Assembly: GCA_916048095.2 (NCBI GenBank) | Contig: OU696582.1 | Coordinates: forward strand, 100,001-164,000 | Source of the DNA: Sacculina carcini | Lineage: Eukaryota > Arthropoda > Thecostraca > Sacculinidae | Direction: 5' to 3' | Length of the DNA: 64,000 nucleotides | Shown: positions 28,635 through 39,441 of the stretch, one piece after another | Numbering within the stretch: the stretch's first letter is position 1 | Layout of the letters: every line of letters begins with the position of its first letter | Translations under genes and position numbers: made by a program | The notes under the pieces: model-generated | The model's input: only the letters and a program-made list of their open reading frames with translations | Databases searched by the model: none | Told to the model about the DNA's origin: nothing

Positions 28635-30169
28635 ATAGACAAACACACGTTCACCGGTGATTTAATTGAATATATAATGTAATTATATCAAACAGTAGAA
28701 AAAAACACAAATAAATATATACCATGTCAGTGTAAGAAATGCAATAATAGTTTGGATGTAATAATAAAGTACAAATGGTGTGTACTATTATTTGTTAATC
28801 CAAGGTGCAGGTGGTCTTGTGAGGAAAAATTCATAGCATTTGTTAAATAGCTTGATATTTTCATAATTGCATTTTACAGCCTCATCAAACGGTTTATGTC
28901 GGCCCAGTCATGAGAGAGACTCTTGAATTCCTCACGTATTGTGCACGAAACGCTCATTAAACCATGTTTTTCCCAAACACTCTGCAATACTCGACTTGAA
29001 CCTAACACCAGCCGCTGTGAAGCAGAGTAGAGAGCTGGGGTCAAAGGTCACGGGTCGTGTCAATGGCAGTGGTTAGTGGCTGCACTGCACGTGGGGGTCT
29101 CATTTACGTGATATTGCCGGTCTCCTTGTGAATGTCGTGTACTTCCAACCCCTGTAGCTTTTAGAGTTTTCTGTGAGAACCGGAGACTTAATATGCAAGT
29201 TATATGGCGACCATGAATCAGGAAACCAGCAGTAACTGACCAATACTGACTTATTCCGGTTTTATAACGGATTAAATCCAAAATGAATATATATGATTAT
29301 ACCTATGAGTATGGTTTCCATATATACAGAACAGAGAATAAAGCGGAATAAATAATAAAGAACAATGAATATAGAGGGTAAAATATGTCACATATCAAAA
29401 TTTTCGATGAAAAACATCAATTTTTGTTTAGTCGGTTTCTCATAAAGGATTTCCCAAGAGGAAACATTGAAAGTTTTTTTCGCCAACTTAAAAATAATTT
29501 ACTTAATTCATGCAATTCAATACAGACGTTAAATGCGCACTTGTGTTTTTCTGTCAATTTACCTAACCGAGGTCTATACAAATATCATAATCCCAAACTC
29601 TGTAATGTGACGTCAGACTAATGATGGTGATGACGTCATGCAAATGACAATGACGTCACTAATTTTTCAGTTGGCAGCATTTGAAATATATTCTACCAAA
29701 TAGGTGAAGTTCCCGCGCGATCACTTGTGTCTTACCATGTGAATCTGATTGGTCGCTGTTTCCTGTTTGATTGTTATTATCAATACTCTTAATTTCTAAT
29801 TTGATGTCTGTTTGCGGTGATTGATATGTGACTCACTATCTATCCCGTTTTGGTGGGTGCTTGTGTTCCACTGACTGGTTGGTTGTAACAAAGTTTCAGT
29901 CGGACCAGATTTTCTCTTTCTTCATTTGCTTTGTGTTGAGTTTCCATAGATGAGCTTAGCAGTTATAATTAACATTGCGATATGCGTGTTTACATCCGAA
30001 ATGCTGTGTGTAGACTAACAATATGCATGTGTTCTTCTCATTGTGTAAATGTGTTCATTGCGTTATTTGAATAGTGTAATATTTATTTATTCGTGTGTTC
30101 TTTTTATTGTTTCCGTAATTGTATTTATAGCTTGTTTTCTTTTTATTGTAACTGTTTCAGCTTTGTCCG
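28631..30169. other. Non-coding DNA
   Basis: I found no gene. TGACGTCA-like palindromes cluster at about 29610-29660 (GTGACGTCAG, GATGACGTCATG, AATGACGTCAC), which is suggestive of CRE/ATF sites but isolated. Confidence 0.45.
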
Positions 30170-30240
30170 CTTGTTCATAGCTGCCGCGCGCCCGTGTATG
30201 ACAGGCGCTATAACAAATATACTGAACTGAACTGAACTAG
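30170..30240 (+). mobile_element. 3' end of an L2-like LINE (tail only recognisable)
   Basis: The terminal motif CAGGCGCTATAACAAATATA is followed by a (CTGAA)n tail. It matches the 3' termini of the other L2-like copies here but has a different tail repeat. The upstream 3'UTR is T-rich and cannot be delimited. Confidence 0.65.
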
Positions 30241-30540
30241 TTCGTAAATTTCTTTTAAATCTGACTGATTTAAAAGATTGAGTATGTGCATGTGCATAGG
30301 TGTGGGTGTTACATTGTCTGAATCAGTATAGTGCTACTAGGATTGACTGATTTAGGGGCTGTGTACGTGCATTCGCATAGGTATACTTGTGTTACATTGC
30401 CCGAAATGTTATGCTTTTGAGCTTGACTGATTGTAAAATTATGTGCGTACATGTGCGTAGGTGTATGTGGGTTACATGGGCTACATATATATGGCAGACA
30501 GCATACACAGCAAATCCATACATTCAAGTTAAATAAATAA

Positions 30541-32131
30541 AAATTATCGTCCTGTGTCTCTCCTCAGTTTTCCGTCTAAACTCCTTGAGTCTGCTATCTA
30601 CTCTCAACTGTCTCCTTTTCTAAATCAATCACTTTGCTCCGCTCAGTCTGGATTTCGGCCTTCTCATTCTACTGAGTCTGTGTCTATTTCTATCTTTGAT
30701 CACATTTTCTCTCACTTTGCTTTGGGTCGCTCTGTCCTTGTTCTACTAGACATCTGTCCTTGTTCTACTCTCTGTTCTTGTACTACTAGACATGTCCTCT
30801 GCTTTTTGATCTCGTTGACCACTCTATTCTCATTGCCGATCTTTATTCTCTTAGTATTTCTTCATCCACCCTTTCTCTCCTCAAATCTTATCTCACCAAT
30901 CGAATATATTCTGTGAATATCAATTCTTATCTCTCTTCTGTGTTTCCTCTGTGTTCTGGTGTCCCTCAAGGTTCTCTGCTTGGTCCTTTACTTTTCAACA
31001 TCTACATGACCCCACTATGCCCTATTCTTGAACGTCACTCTCTCACCTTTCACGTATATGCCGACGATATTCAGTTTTTCATCCCTCTTCCTCTTCGCAC
31101 TCCTTCTTTCATTGCTGATGTTCTTTCTGATGTTTCTGCTTGGGCTGCTTCTAGACGTCTCCTTCTGAATCAATCTAAATCTGAGTTTGTTTTCCATCCT
31201 CCCCGCATTTCTCCTCCTCTTCTTCCTTGGCCTGTCTCCCAGTCAGTGCGTAGTCTTGGTGTGATCTTTGATTCTAATGTTTCGTTCTCCTCTCAAGTCA
31301 CCTCTATTTCTCGAACATGTCGCCTTATTCTGAGATCTTTATATCCTATTCGCCCGTTTCTTGATCGCCCTTCGGCTATTAAACTTATTATTTCTCTAAT
31401 ATTGTCCCGTATTGATTATTGTTGTTCACTCTATTTTCACGTTCCCCTTTATTCCCTCCGCATTCTTCAGCGTGTTATCAACTCTTCTTGTCGTTTTGTC
31501 CTGTCTCCTACTCCTTGTCGCCATACTTCTGAATTTTTGTTTCAATTTCGTTTGCTTCCTATCATCCCCGCATTCATTTTCGCCTGTGTTGTGTTATTTT
31601 CAAACTCATTCATGACCCTTCTCGGCCTTCCTATCTTTCTCGCCTTTTGTCTGAATCTGTTGTTTCTTCTCGACATTCACGCCCACTTGTATGTTCTAGA
31701 GCTTTGAATGAGTCTACCTGGTCTTCCAAATCGTTTTTATTTTTTGCTCCGCGTGCTCAATTGTCTTCCCTCTAATATTGTTCAATCTTCCTCCTTCCAT
31801 TCGTTCAAGTCCTCTTTGTTTAAATATTTGTTCCTGTTCCTGTATTGTGTATTGTTTGAGTGTTGTGTGTGTATATGTGTTTTCTTCTTGCTATTCAATT
31901 GTAATTTTGCGCGCATGTGTATTTATATGCGCTAAAGGAAATATATTTATTTATTATTATTATTATTCATACTATCTTCCTAGCGTAGTTGGCTTTTGTA
32001 GTTGTCCGCATGTTATTTTGTGTGTGTGTGTGTGCGGTGCTTTCATGTTTAATGTTTGTATTTTCCCAATTTCGTTGTAGTTTGCCGCGCTTGTGTCCCT
32101 GGATGAGCGCTATACAAATAAATGAATGAAT
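30541..32131 (+). mobile_element. L2-like LINE, 5'-truncated and frameshifted
   Basis: RT coding sequence starts at YRPVSLLSFPSKLLESAI-type residues and continues through SGVPQGSLLGPLLFNIYM, VYADDIQF and RVINSSCRFVL. It is split over at least three frames (30554-30916, 30913-31707, 31708 onward), with a small internal duplication near 30735-30790 (CTTGTTCTACT repeated). The 3' end is GAGCGCTATACAAATAAATG with an (AATG)n tail at about 32131. It is older than the copy at 36545-39065. Confidence 0.88.
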
Positions 32132-33149
32132 GTTATTCAACGGCGTTAAGCACTGTTATGGGCGTAGAAACGAGTGCGCTTGGTAAATGGCTGGCTGGCG
32201 TACGCTGCTTGTGACCGCGATGAATGGCTGGTGTTCACCGCTTCTATTTTGCATCGTGGTGGTTACTTCATAGCTAATCTGGTATCCTCTAAATCTAAGA
32301 TCCTTTAAATATTTTGCTTTCTTCGGTCCACGCATCTATAATTATCTTCCTTCTCATATTACTTCACTACTTTCTTATTTTTCAGAGCTGATGCATAGTA
32401 GTAAGGCCGGAGTGTTGTCGCTTGTGTATATCACAACGTTTGGTGGCCTATGTGCCAAACTGTGTCTGTGTTATGTGACTTGCTGTTGTGCTATTGTGTT
32501 TTTTGTTTTGTGGTTTTTGTTGTGCGATTTGTGGTGTATTTTGCCTTGTGATTTCCTCTGCTTCTTTTTTATGACATATTCTCTCTCAATCATTGGTTTG
32601 TTGGTAATATGAAATGTGTTCGGTGTCTTGGTATATTTATCGTTGCATTGTTATTCTGAGTTTTCCAGCGAACAAGGACCTGATCTGAGGGACTCTACGG
32701 CTTTCAACACTGCTCTGGGCGTTTGTACGAGTACGGGCGGTGCATATGTAGTGGCTTCAATTGATTAGTTTTTGTATATGACTACTGTTTATTCCGGCGA
32801 TCATTTCATATATGTCCATGTCCACTTCATTTATGTCCATGTCCTATTACTGTCGTTTCATTTAATCTTCCTGTTATACATTGCACAGCATCACGTGTTT
32901 TGTGTCCTGTGTTGTTTCATGTGTTGTGGCCTCTCGAGCAAATTTCTCTCCTAATGTCGCTTTTCATTAGTTTGTTATTTTCTTATTTCTGCTCTTATGT
33001 AATATTTCCAGTTTCTGTGAGCACGTGTTTGTGTTTTGTGTTGTTTTGTGTAATTGTCTCGTGACTTGTATTTTGTGTTGTGACTTCGTGTTATATGGTT
33101 TTTTCTTTTCTCTCTTGTGGTCTCTTGATTAGTTTTCTTTTTCAGTCTC
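32132..33149. other. Non-coding DNA with one diverged satellite monomer
   Basis: About 32385-32480 carries a diverged single copy of the satellite that is tandem at 33150-34275 (CATAGTAGTAAGGCC, TATATCACAACGTTTG). The rest is T-rich without a gene. Confidence 0.6.
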
Positions 33150-34275
33150 CAGTGAGTGAGTGAATCTTGTCTTTATCAGATCTTGCACATAGTAGTAAGG
33201 CCATGCGTTGTCGCTTGTGTATATCACAACGTTTGACGAACTAAGTGCCAAGCTATGTGTCTGGTCTACCTCTGTGTAAATTGTATCGTGTTCTCTTCTG
33301 GTTGTCTATTTTTGAGTGAATCTTGTCTTCTCTATCTCTACCTCTATCAGATCTTGCACATAGTAGTAAGGCCATGCGTTGTCGCTTGTGTATATCACAA
33401 CGTTTGACGAACTAAGTGCCAAGCTATGTGTCTGGTCTATTTCTGTGTGAATTGTGTCGTGTTCTCTTCTGGTTGTTTAGTTTTGAGTGAATCTTCTCTT
33501 CTATATCAGATCTTGCGCATAGTAGTAAGGCCATGCGTTGTCGCTTGTGTATATCACAACGTTTGACGAACTAAGTGCCAAGCTATGTGTCTGGTCTATT
33601 TCTGTGTGAATTGTGTCGTGTTCTCTTCTGGTTGTTTAGTTTTGAGTGAATCTTCTCTTCTATATCAGATCTTGCGCATAGTAGTAAGGCCATGCGTTGT
33701 CGCTTGTGTATATCACAACGTTTGACGAACTAAGTGCCAAGCTATGTGTCTGGTCTATTTCTGTGTAAATTATGTCGTGTTCTCTTCTGGTTGTCTATTT
33801 TTGAGTGAATCTTGTCTTCTTTATCAGATCTTGCACATAGTAGTAAGGCCATGCGTTGTCGCTTGTGTATATCACAACGTTTGACGAACTAAGTGCCAAG
33901 CTATGTGTCTGGTCTATTTCTGTGTGAGTTGTGTCGTGTTCTCTTCTGGCTGTTTAGTTTTGAGTGAATCTTGTCTTCTCTATCAGATCTTGCACATAGT
34001 AGTAAGGCCATGCGTTGTCGCTTGTGTATATCACAACGTTTGACGAACTAAGTGCCAAGCTATGTGTCTGGTCTATTTCTGTGTGAATTGTGTCGTGTTC
34101 TCTTCTGGTTGTTTAGTTTTGAGTGAATCTTGTCTTCTCTATCAGATCTTGCACATAGTAGTAAGGCCATGCGTTGTCGCTTGTGTATATCACAACGTTT
34201 GACGAACTAAGTGCCAAGCTATGTGTCTGGTCTATTTCTGTGTAAATTATGTCGTGTTCTCTTCTGATTGTCTAT
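33150..34275. repeat. 159-bp satellite, seven copies
   Basis: The landmark AGATCTTGC(A/G)CATAGTAG starts at 33179, 33349, 33508, 33667, 33826, 33985 and 34144. The first period is 170 bp and the next five are exactly 159 bp. The copies are nearly identical, so the array was homogenised or expanded recently. The last copy runs into diverged sequence. No coding potential is evident. Confidence 0.95.
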
Positions 34276-35764
34276 TATCTGAAGCTATGTGTCTGATCTA
34301 CCTCTGTGTGAATTGTGTTGTGTCTTGTGTTCTCTACTGCTGGTCTAGTTTTCAGTTGAAACTTTTCTAGTTCTTCTTGATGGGATGTCTTTCTTTTCAC
34401 CCCATGCTTGATTTAGCATTTCATTCAGCATTCCTACTAAACATTTGTTTCATATTTTTTATTAGTTATTTCCTTTTGTTTCACTTTTTCCATTTTCTAC
34501 ATCATGGATGCCATTGTTTTTGCATGATTGCCTTTGGAGTTTTGTTGTGTGATTTTAATATTGATAAGGTTCTACGTGCGATTGTTTTTTTGTTTATCGG
34601 TTGTTGAATCGGGAAAATATATTTCAACTAGGGGTTAGGCTAAAACATCAATGTGGTTCATTGGATGTCTTAGCTTAACCTATGTGTCTTTCTCTATCAA
34701 TATGATCCATGATTTGATTGAAGACGGTATAAGATCTGTGATGAGTAGTGCTCAAACAAGATGTTAAAGTCCTAAAGGAGCTAATGTGACTATTAGTTGG
34801 ACTGTTGAGAGTGCCCTCTATATATCTAAGAGAAATTAACTATTAAGCGATCTTTCCAAATTTGTGTGCAATGCATTTAGCTCGTAATATAGCTACAAAT
34901 GAAGTTGTCTATAATGTTAGAAATGGAATTGTTAGCGATCTGCTTTTGTACAATTTGTTCAACCAGAAATAAAGTATTCTCCATATAGATATTCTCCATA
35001 TAGAGTTGAATTGAGCGATCTACTTTCTCGCATTTTTGTACAGTACACAAGTTTGTCAAATGAAATCCAGTGTAGCATTGTGTTTCCATCATACAACATT
35101 TTGTGCCGCGCATACAGGGACACGGCAGAACTTGCACAGCTCTAACGTTTTGAGTGTATGGATATATGATTTTCCTGCAAAACAAAAAGCTGGGAGGAAT
35201 AAACATGACATATTTGCATCAACTCTGTTGTTTACCTCCAACTAGTTTCGCACGTCTCGTCGATTAATCTACGGATTGTTATACTCTGATATTGTACTAA
35301 GATCTAAGAATCTTCGTTGTGTTATAATGTTTGTAGGACATTCACGGAATAAAACCTGAGCAACATTGTCAACCTTGTGTTTGTCAAGGCTCCGGGATGA
35401 CAGCCATCAATTGTGTTCAAGGATGACTCCCATAGTATGAGATGAGAGTATACGCAATAAACTGGGGCTTTTTCTATGTTCGTTACGTATGTGCGTTTCT
35501 ACTGTAGCGAACGCAAATACGGTAGGAACAATACCCGTGTATTATCGCCATCTCTCTTGACAAGCGAATGAATTCGGCACTGGTTGAGCTTACACGCACG
35601 CTAAACTATAGGTCGTTGACCCCACCGGTCACGTGCGGTCACAATGCTCCCTGCTCCAGGCGCGTTGCTCAGGTTTTACATCAAGGCTATACAACAATTA
35701 CTAAAAGTCAATGTACGTACAATTATGCATATCATATCTGCACATATCTATGTATGCAGACTTC
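34276..35764. other. Non-coding DNA
   Basis: I see no gene. The sequence is AT-rich and unique-looking apart from a duplicated ATATAGA(T/G)ATTCTCC segment near 34983-35005. Confidence 0.45.
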
Positions 35765-35825
35765 ATAACAACAAATTTATTTTGTATAGCGCACACATTA
35801 ATCAGAGGCGCCAAATGGTATAAAA
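35765..35825 (-). mobile_element. 3' end fragment of an L2-like LINE
   Basis: On the minus strand the sequence reads GTGCGCTATACAAAATAAAT followed by a TTGTTG-type tail. This is the same terminal motif as the other LINE copies. Only the 3' terminus is recognisable. Confidence 0.55.
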
Positions 35826-35986
35826 TAATTGGACGAAAGAAAACAAAATTAAGTAGCTCAGTACGATGCATGGATATGTAATCCGTATAGAATATGTGAG
35901 ACTGAATGACACTGCCTGATCTTATATTGTGTTCTTATACTGTTCTATCTGCTAAGGAAATTATATGAATGAGAAAAACAATAAAA

Positions 35987-36155
35987 TAACTAAATTTTCA
36001 AATGTGGAAATATAGCGAAACTCTAGATAGCGAACAACTGGTAAGCCTACATTTATGGTACGTAACTAAATAACTAAATTCTCAAATGTGGAAATATAGC
36101 GAAACTCTAGATAGCGAGCAACTGGCAAGCCTACATTTATGGTACGTCACTGTAA
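35987..36155. repeat. 84-bp tandem duplication
   Basis: A segment beginning TAACTAAATT(T/C)TCAAATGTGG at 35987 recurs at 36071. Both copies include CGAAACTCTAGATAGCGA and CTACATTTATGGTACGT. They differ at only a few positions. Confidence 0.85.
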
Positions 36156-36544
36156 ACGTCATCAGTGACGTCACGCTAAAGGAAAGAGTATGGGATAAAT
36201 TTAGACATTGTGTCTCAACCTCTACCTAACCTAGTGTTGTGGGTTCATTGTTTGTTTTTATAGTCTTATATTTTCCCTTTATAATATTAATCATGCTCGT
36301 TTGAAGCTGGCTTTATCATTTTTGTCAACGTGGAGTACATATTTTATTCATCAGCTGAAAGGTGAATAATATAAACATGATCGTGGATATTTCCTTTCGT
36401 AATTGAGTATTTCTCATATTGTTACCATATTTTATTGCATATCTTGGACGCGTCAAATATTTAAAACCATGGTTTATACTCATTTCTCTCAGTTCGTCCC
36501 ATTATGGTTCTAATTAATTTTGTCTCAACAGAATCACTCAATTT

Positions 36545-39065
36545 TCGTTATCCGATTCAATCAATCAATCAATCAATCAATCAACGATGTATTTGTTATA
36601 GCGCCCGTGGTCACAAGCGCGAAAATGACAAAAACAAGACTACTACATACACAAGTACAAAGTGAGAATCAGAAAGAGAATATTCACATAGAGTAGAATA
36701 AGAAACCCATAGCAAACAAACTTACTTAAACAAGAGAAAAATTAATAAAAGAGTGGATATGCACAAGCGACTTCACATGACAAAATCAATAGAAAATAAG
36801 AACAATATAAGCATGAGTACAACAATACAATGGAACAACAATAGACACAAAACAGCACCACAGACATGTAGAGTCAGACCGAGGCATAAGGAGTGAGAGA
36901 GTGGGAAACAGTGTCAAAAGAAATTGAGAATAGATATTTGCGGAGGGAAGAAGAAAATTGGCGAAAAGAAGGGGATGAAGTAATAGAGACAGGAAGTGAG
37001 TTGTATAGTCGAGGAGCATAGAACGAGAAAGATTTAGCTGACCAAGGAGATTCATTCAAGGCGCGAGGACAGAACAAAGGAAGTGGAATACGGGACGATT
37101 GATTGATGGAAGGATCAAGAAGATCAGCTAAGTAAGCTGGAGATTTATAGACACGTAGTAGTTTGTATACAAGACAGCATAGGCGAAAGTGGATACGTGG
37201 AATGATGGGGAGCCAGTGAAATTGGAACAGGAAGGAGGAAGTGTGGCGACAGCGAGTGGGATGGAGTACGAAACGACAGGATTGATTGATGATGCGCTGA
37301 AGGATTTTCAAAGAAGACCGAGGTAAGTTGAGGTGGAGTGAGCTGCAGTAGTCAAGACGGGAAAAAATAAGAGAGTGAACAAATTTGATAGCCGAAGGTT
37401 GGTCCAAACAAGAGCGGATAGGGTAAAGAGAACGCAGAATAAGGTAGCAGGTTCGAGCAGTGGAAATGACGTTATTGGTAAAAGAAAGATTGGAATCAAA
37501 AATAGTGCCGAGGTTACGTACAGTAGTGGAGAGAGGCAGAGGAAGTAAAGGAGGAGTGATACGAGGAGGGTGAAGAATTATGAACTCAGATTTAGAAGTA
37601 TTGAGAAGGAGGCGTCGAGATGAGGTCCATAAGGTAATGTCACGTAGGATATTGGAAAGAAGAGAAGGATGAGAGAAAGGACAGGGGATACATAGTTGGA
37701 TGTCGTCGGCATAGATATGGTAAGCAACACTGTGGCTCCGTAGAACTGGACAGAGAGAGGACATATAGAGGTTAAAAAGTAAAGGACCTAAGATGGAGCC
37801 CTGAGGAACTCCAGACAATAGAGAAGCAGAACTAGAAGTTGAGGAATTGAAATTTATGGCAAAGGTCCGGTTGGATAAGTAAGAACAGAGAAGTGATAGG
37901 GCAGATGAAGATAAGCCAATGTGGGAAAGATCATGAGTAAGAATAGTGTGGTCAACTAGGTCAAATGCAGAAGACAAATCAAGGAGTACAAGAAGAACAG
38001 ACTGTTTAAAAGAGAAATGCGATAAGATGTTTTGAGAGAGGGATATGAGGACAGTTTCAGTTGAGTGAAAAGGACGGAAACCAGATTGGAAAGGATCAAG
38101 TGCACGACAAATAAAAGGAGATAGTTGAGAAAAGATGGCAGATTCCAGAAGCTTGGAAGAGAAACTCAAGAGTGATATAGGGCGGTAGCTTTTACAATCA
38201 GAGGGATCAAGAGAGGTTTTTTTTAGGACAGGATAGATAATGGCATGCTTGTCAGAGAGAAATTTACCGTGGAGAAATGAAGAATTAATTAGATGAAGAA
38301 AATACGGGACCAGTGACATAATAGAAGAGGAAATGGCAAGGAAATTTATTGGATCGGCCGGTGAGAAAGATATTTTTAACTTGGAGATTAGAAAAAGAAC
38401 ACCAGGGAGGTCAATCTGAGAGAAAGAGGGGAAATCATCAACAGAGGAAGTATGAGTCAGAAGAATATTGGAGTGGTTAATTTTAGCTTGTGCAGATATA
38501 ACCTTATCAGTAAAGTAGGATGATAGATCGGAGGCTGATAGTGAAGAAACAGGATGAGAGCGGTTGCCAGTGAGTTTGTTGAGAGTCACCCAGAGGGCCT
38601 TCGGAGAACGGGAAAGGGAGGAAAGACGAGAAGTGTAAAAAGATCGCTTAGCTGAAGAAAGAGCAGTAATGTACAGAGAGCGAGAAGTGGAAAACGCCAA
38701 CAAATCAGTGGACAGGAGAGAGCGTTTCCAGGTTCGTTCTAAGGAGCGTAGATTTTTTTTTAGCTCGAGAAGATGAGAGTTTATCCACGGAGGAGCTGAC
38801 CTGTGTTTATGAGGACGAGCAACTAAAGGAAAAATGTTATCATTGATGGAACATAGAACCGAAGACAGAAAAGTATGAATTTCATCAGGACTGAGAGAGT
38901 AAAGAATGTGAAGAGGAAAGAGTGAACTGAGTAAACCATGGAAGTGAATTGGATCGAATTTTTTATAGTCACGGTAGAAAGAATTAGATGGGGCAAGGGT
39001 CCGAGAGTGATCAGGAAATGAAAGTGGAAGGGAACTCAGTAAAATTCGTAAATTTCCTGGAAGAA
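36545..39065 (-). mobile_element. L2-like LINE, 5'-truncated with an open RT frame
   Basis: The element reads on the minus strand from the end of the endonuclease region to a 3' end GGGCGCTATAACAAATACAT and a (TTGA)n tail at about 36545-36575. It is the longest and best preserved LINE copy here. The lack of stops suggests a young insertion. I could not define a target duplication with confidence. Confidence 0.92.
36874..39063 (-). CDS. LINE ORF2 fragment: endonuclease end, reverse transcriptase and C-terminal domain
   Basis: About 730 codons are open from the truncation point (39063) to a TGA at 36874. Near the 5' edge it encodes the end of the endonuclease and the linker (LPLSFPDHSRTL, then APPWINSHLLELKKN and SLERTWKR). 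The RT domain follows with YRPISLLSFSSKLLESAI, FQSGFRPFHSTETVLI, LLDLSSAFDLVDH, SGVPQGSILGPLLFNLYM and IYADDIQL. The L2-type C-terminal region has SRLDYCSSLHLNLP, FHWLPIIPRIHF and APRLYNSLP. Catalytic aspartates are present. No start codon of its own is expected, since the natural protein would begin further upstream in sequence lost by truncation. Confidence 0.9.
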   Translation of the reverse strand, partial: LPGNLRILLSSLPLSFPDHSRTLAPSNSFYRDYKKFDPIHFHGLLSSLFPLHILYSLSPDEIHTFLSSVLCSINDNIFPLVARPHKHRSAPPWINSHLLELKKNLRSLERTWKRSLLSTDLLAFSTSRSLYITALSSAKRSFYTSRLSSLSRSPKALWVTLNKLTGNRSHPVSSLSASDLSSYFTDKVISAQAKINHSNILLTHTSSVDDFPSFSQIDLPGVLFLISKLKISFSPADPINFLAISSSIMSLVPYFLHLINSSFLHGKFLSDKHAIIYPVLKKTSLDPSDCKSYRPISLLSFSSKLLESAIFSQLSPFICRALDPFQSGFRPFHSTETVLISLSQNILSHFSFKQSVLLVLLDLSSAFDLVDHTILTHDLSHIGLSSSALSLLCSYLSNRTFAINFNSSTSSSASLLSGVPQGSILGPLLFNLYMSSLCPVLRSHSVAYHIYADDIQLCIPCPFSHPSLLSNILRDITLWTSSRRLLLNTSKSEFIILHPPRITPPLLPLPLSTTVRNLGTIFDSNLSFTNNVISTARTCYLILRSLYPIRSCLDQPSAIKFVHSLIFSRLDYCSSLHLNLPRSSLKILQRIINQSCRFVLHPTRCRHTSSFLFQFHWLPIIPRIHFRLCCLVYKLLRVYKSPAYLADLLDPSINQSSRIPLPLFCPRALNESPWSAKSFSFYAPRLYNSLPVSITSSPSFRQFSSSLRKYLFSISFDTVSHSLTPYASV

Positions 39066-39441
39066 CAGCCTCTTTATTTCAGATTTCTTAATTAATTTCC
39101 ATTTATCTTCTGCACCTTAACACGATTATTAATTCAATCCAATTTTCAAGACTGTGCACTGAAAACTGCAAGTAGCACGTGCTACGTCTAAATGTATTCA
39201 ATTAAAATTTAATTAAATTTCTACGTCTTGCTTCATTTTGTATGTTACTCTTGCGTTTATCTTTCACTGCATCGAATTTCCAGTGTTTTATTTTTCAACG
39301 CTATTGTTCTGCGTGTTTGTTGCTGATCAAAGTGCATGGGAATTGCAGTCACGTGATTTATAACGTTCTCGTTCTTCCTACTTGACCGTGTTCATCGATA
39401 CTAATAATAAGAGCGCTTGTAAGGTGTTGGCATATGACGCG
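39066..39441. other. Upstream region of GID8
   Basis: This is AT-rich, with a CACGTG E-box at about 39350. It probably contains the GID8 promoter and 5'UTR, but no TATA or initiator can be singled out. Confidence 0.4.
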
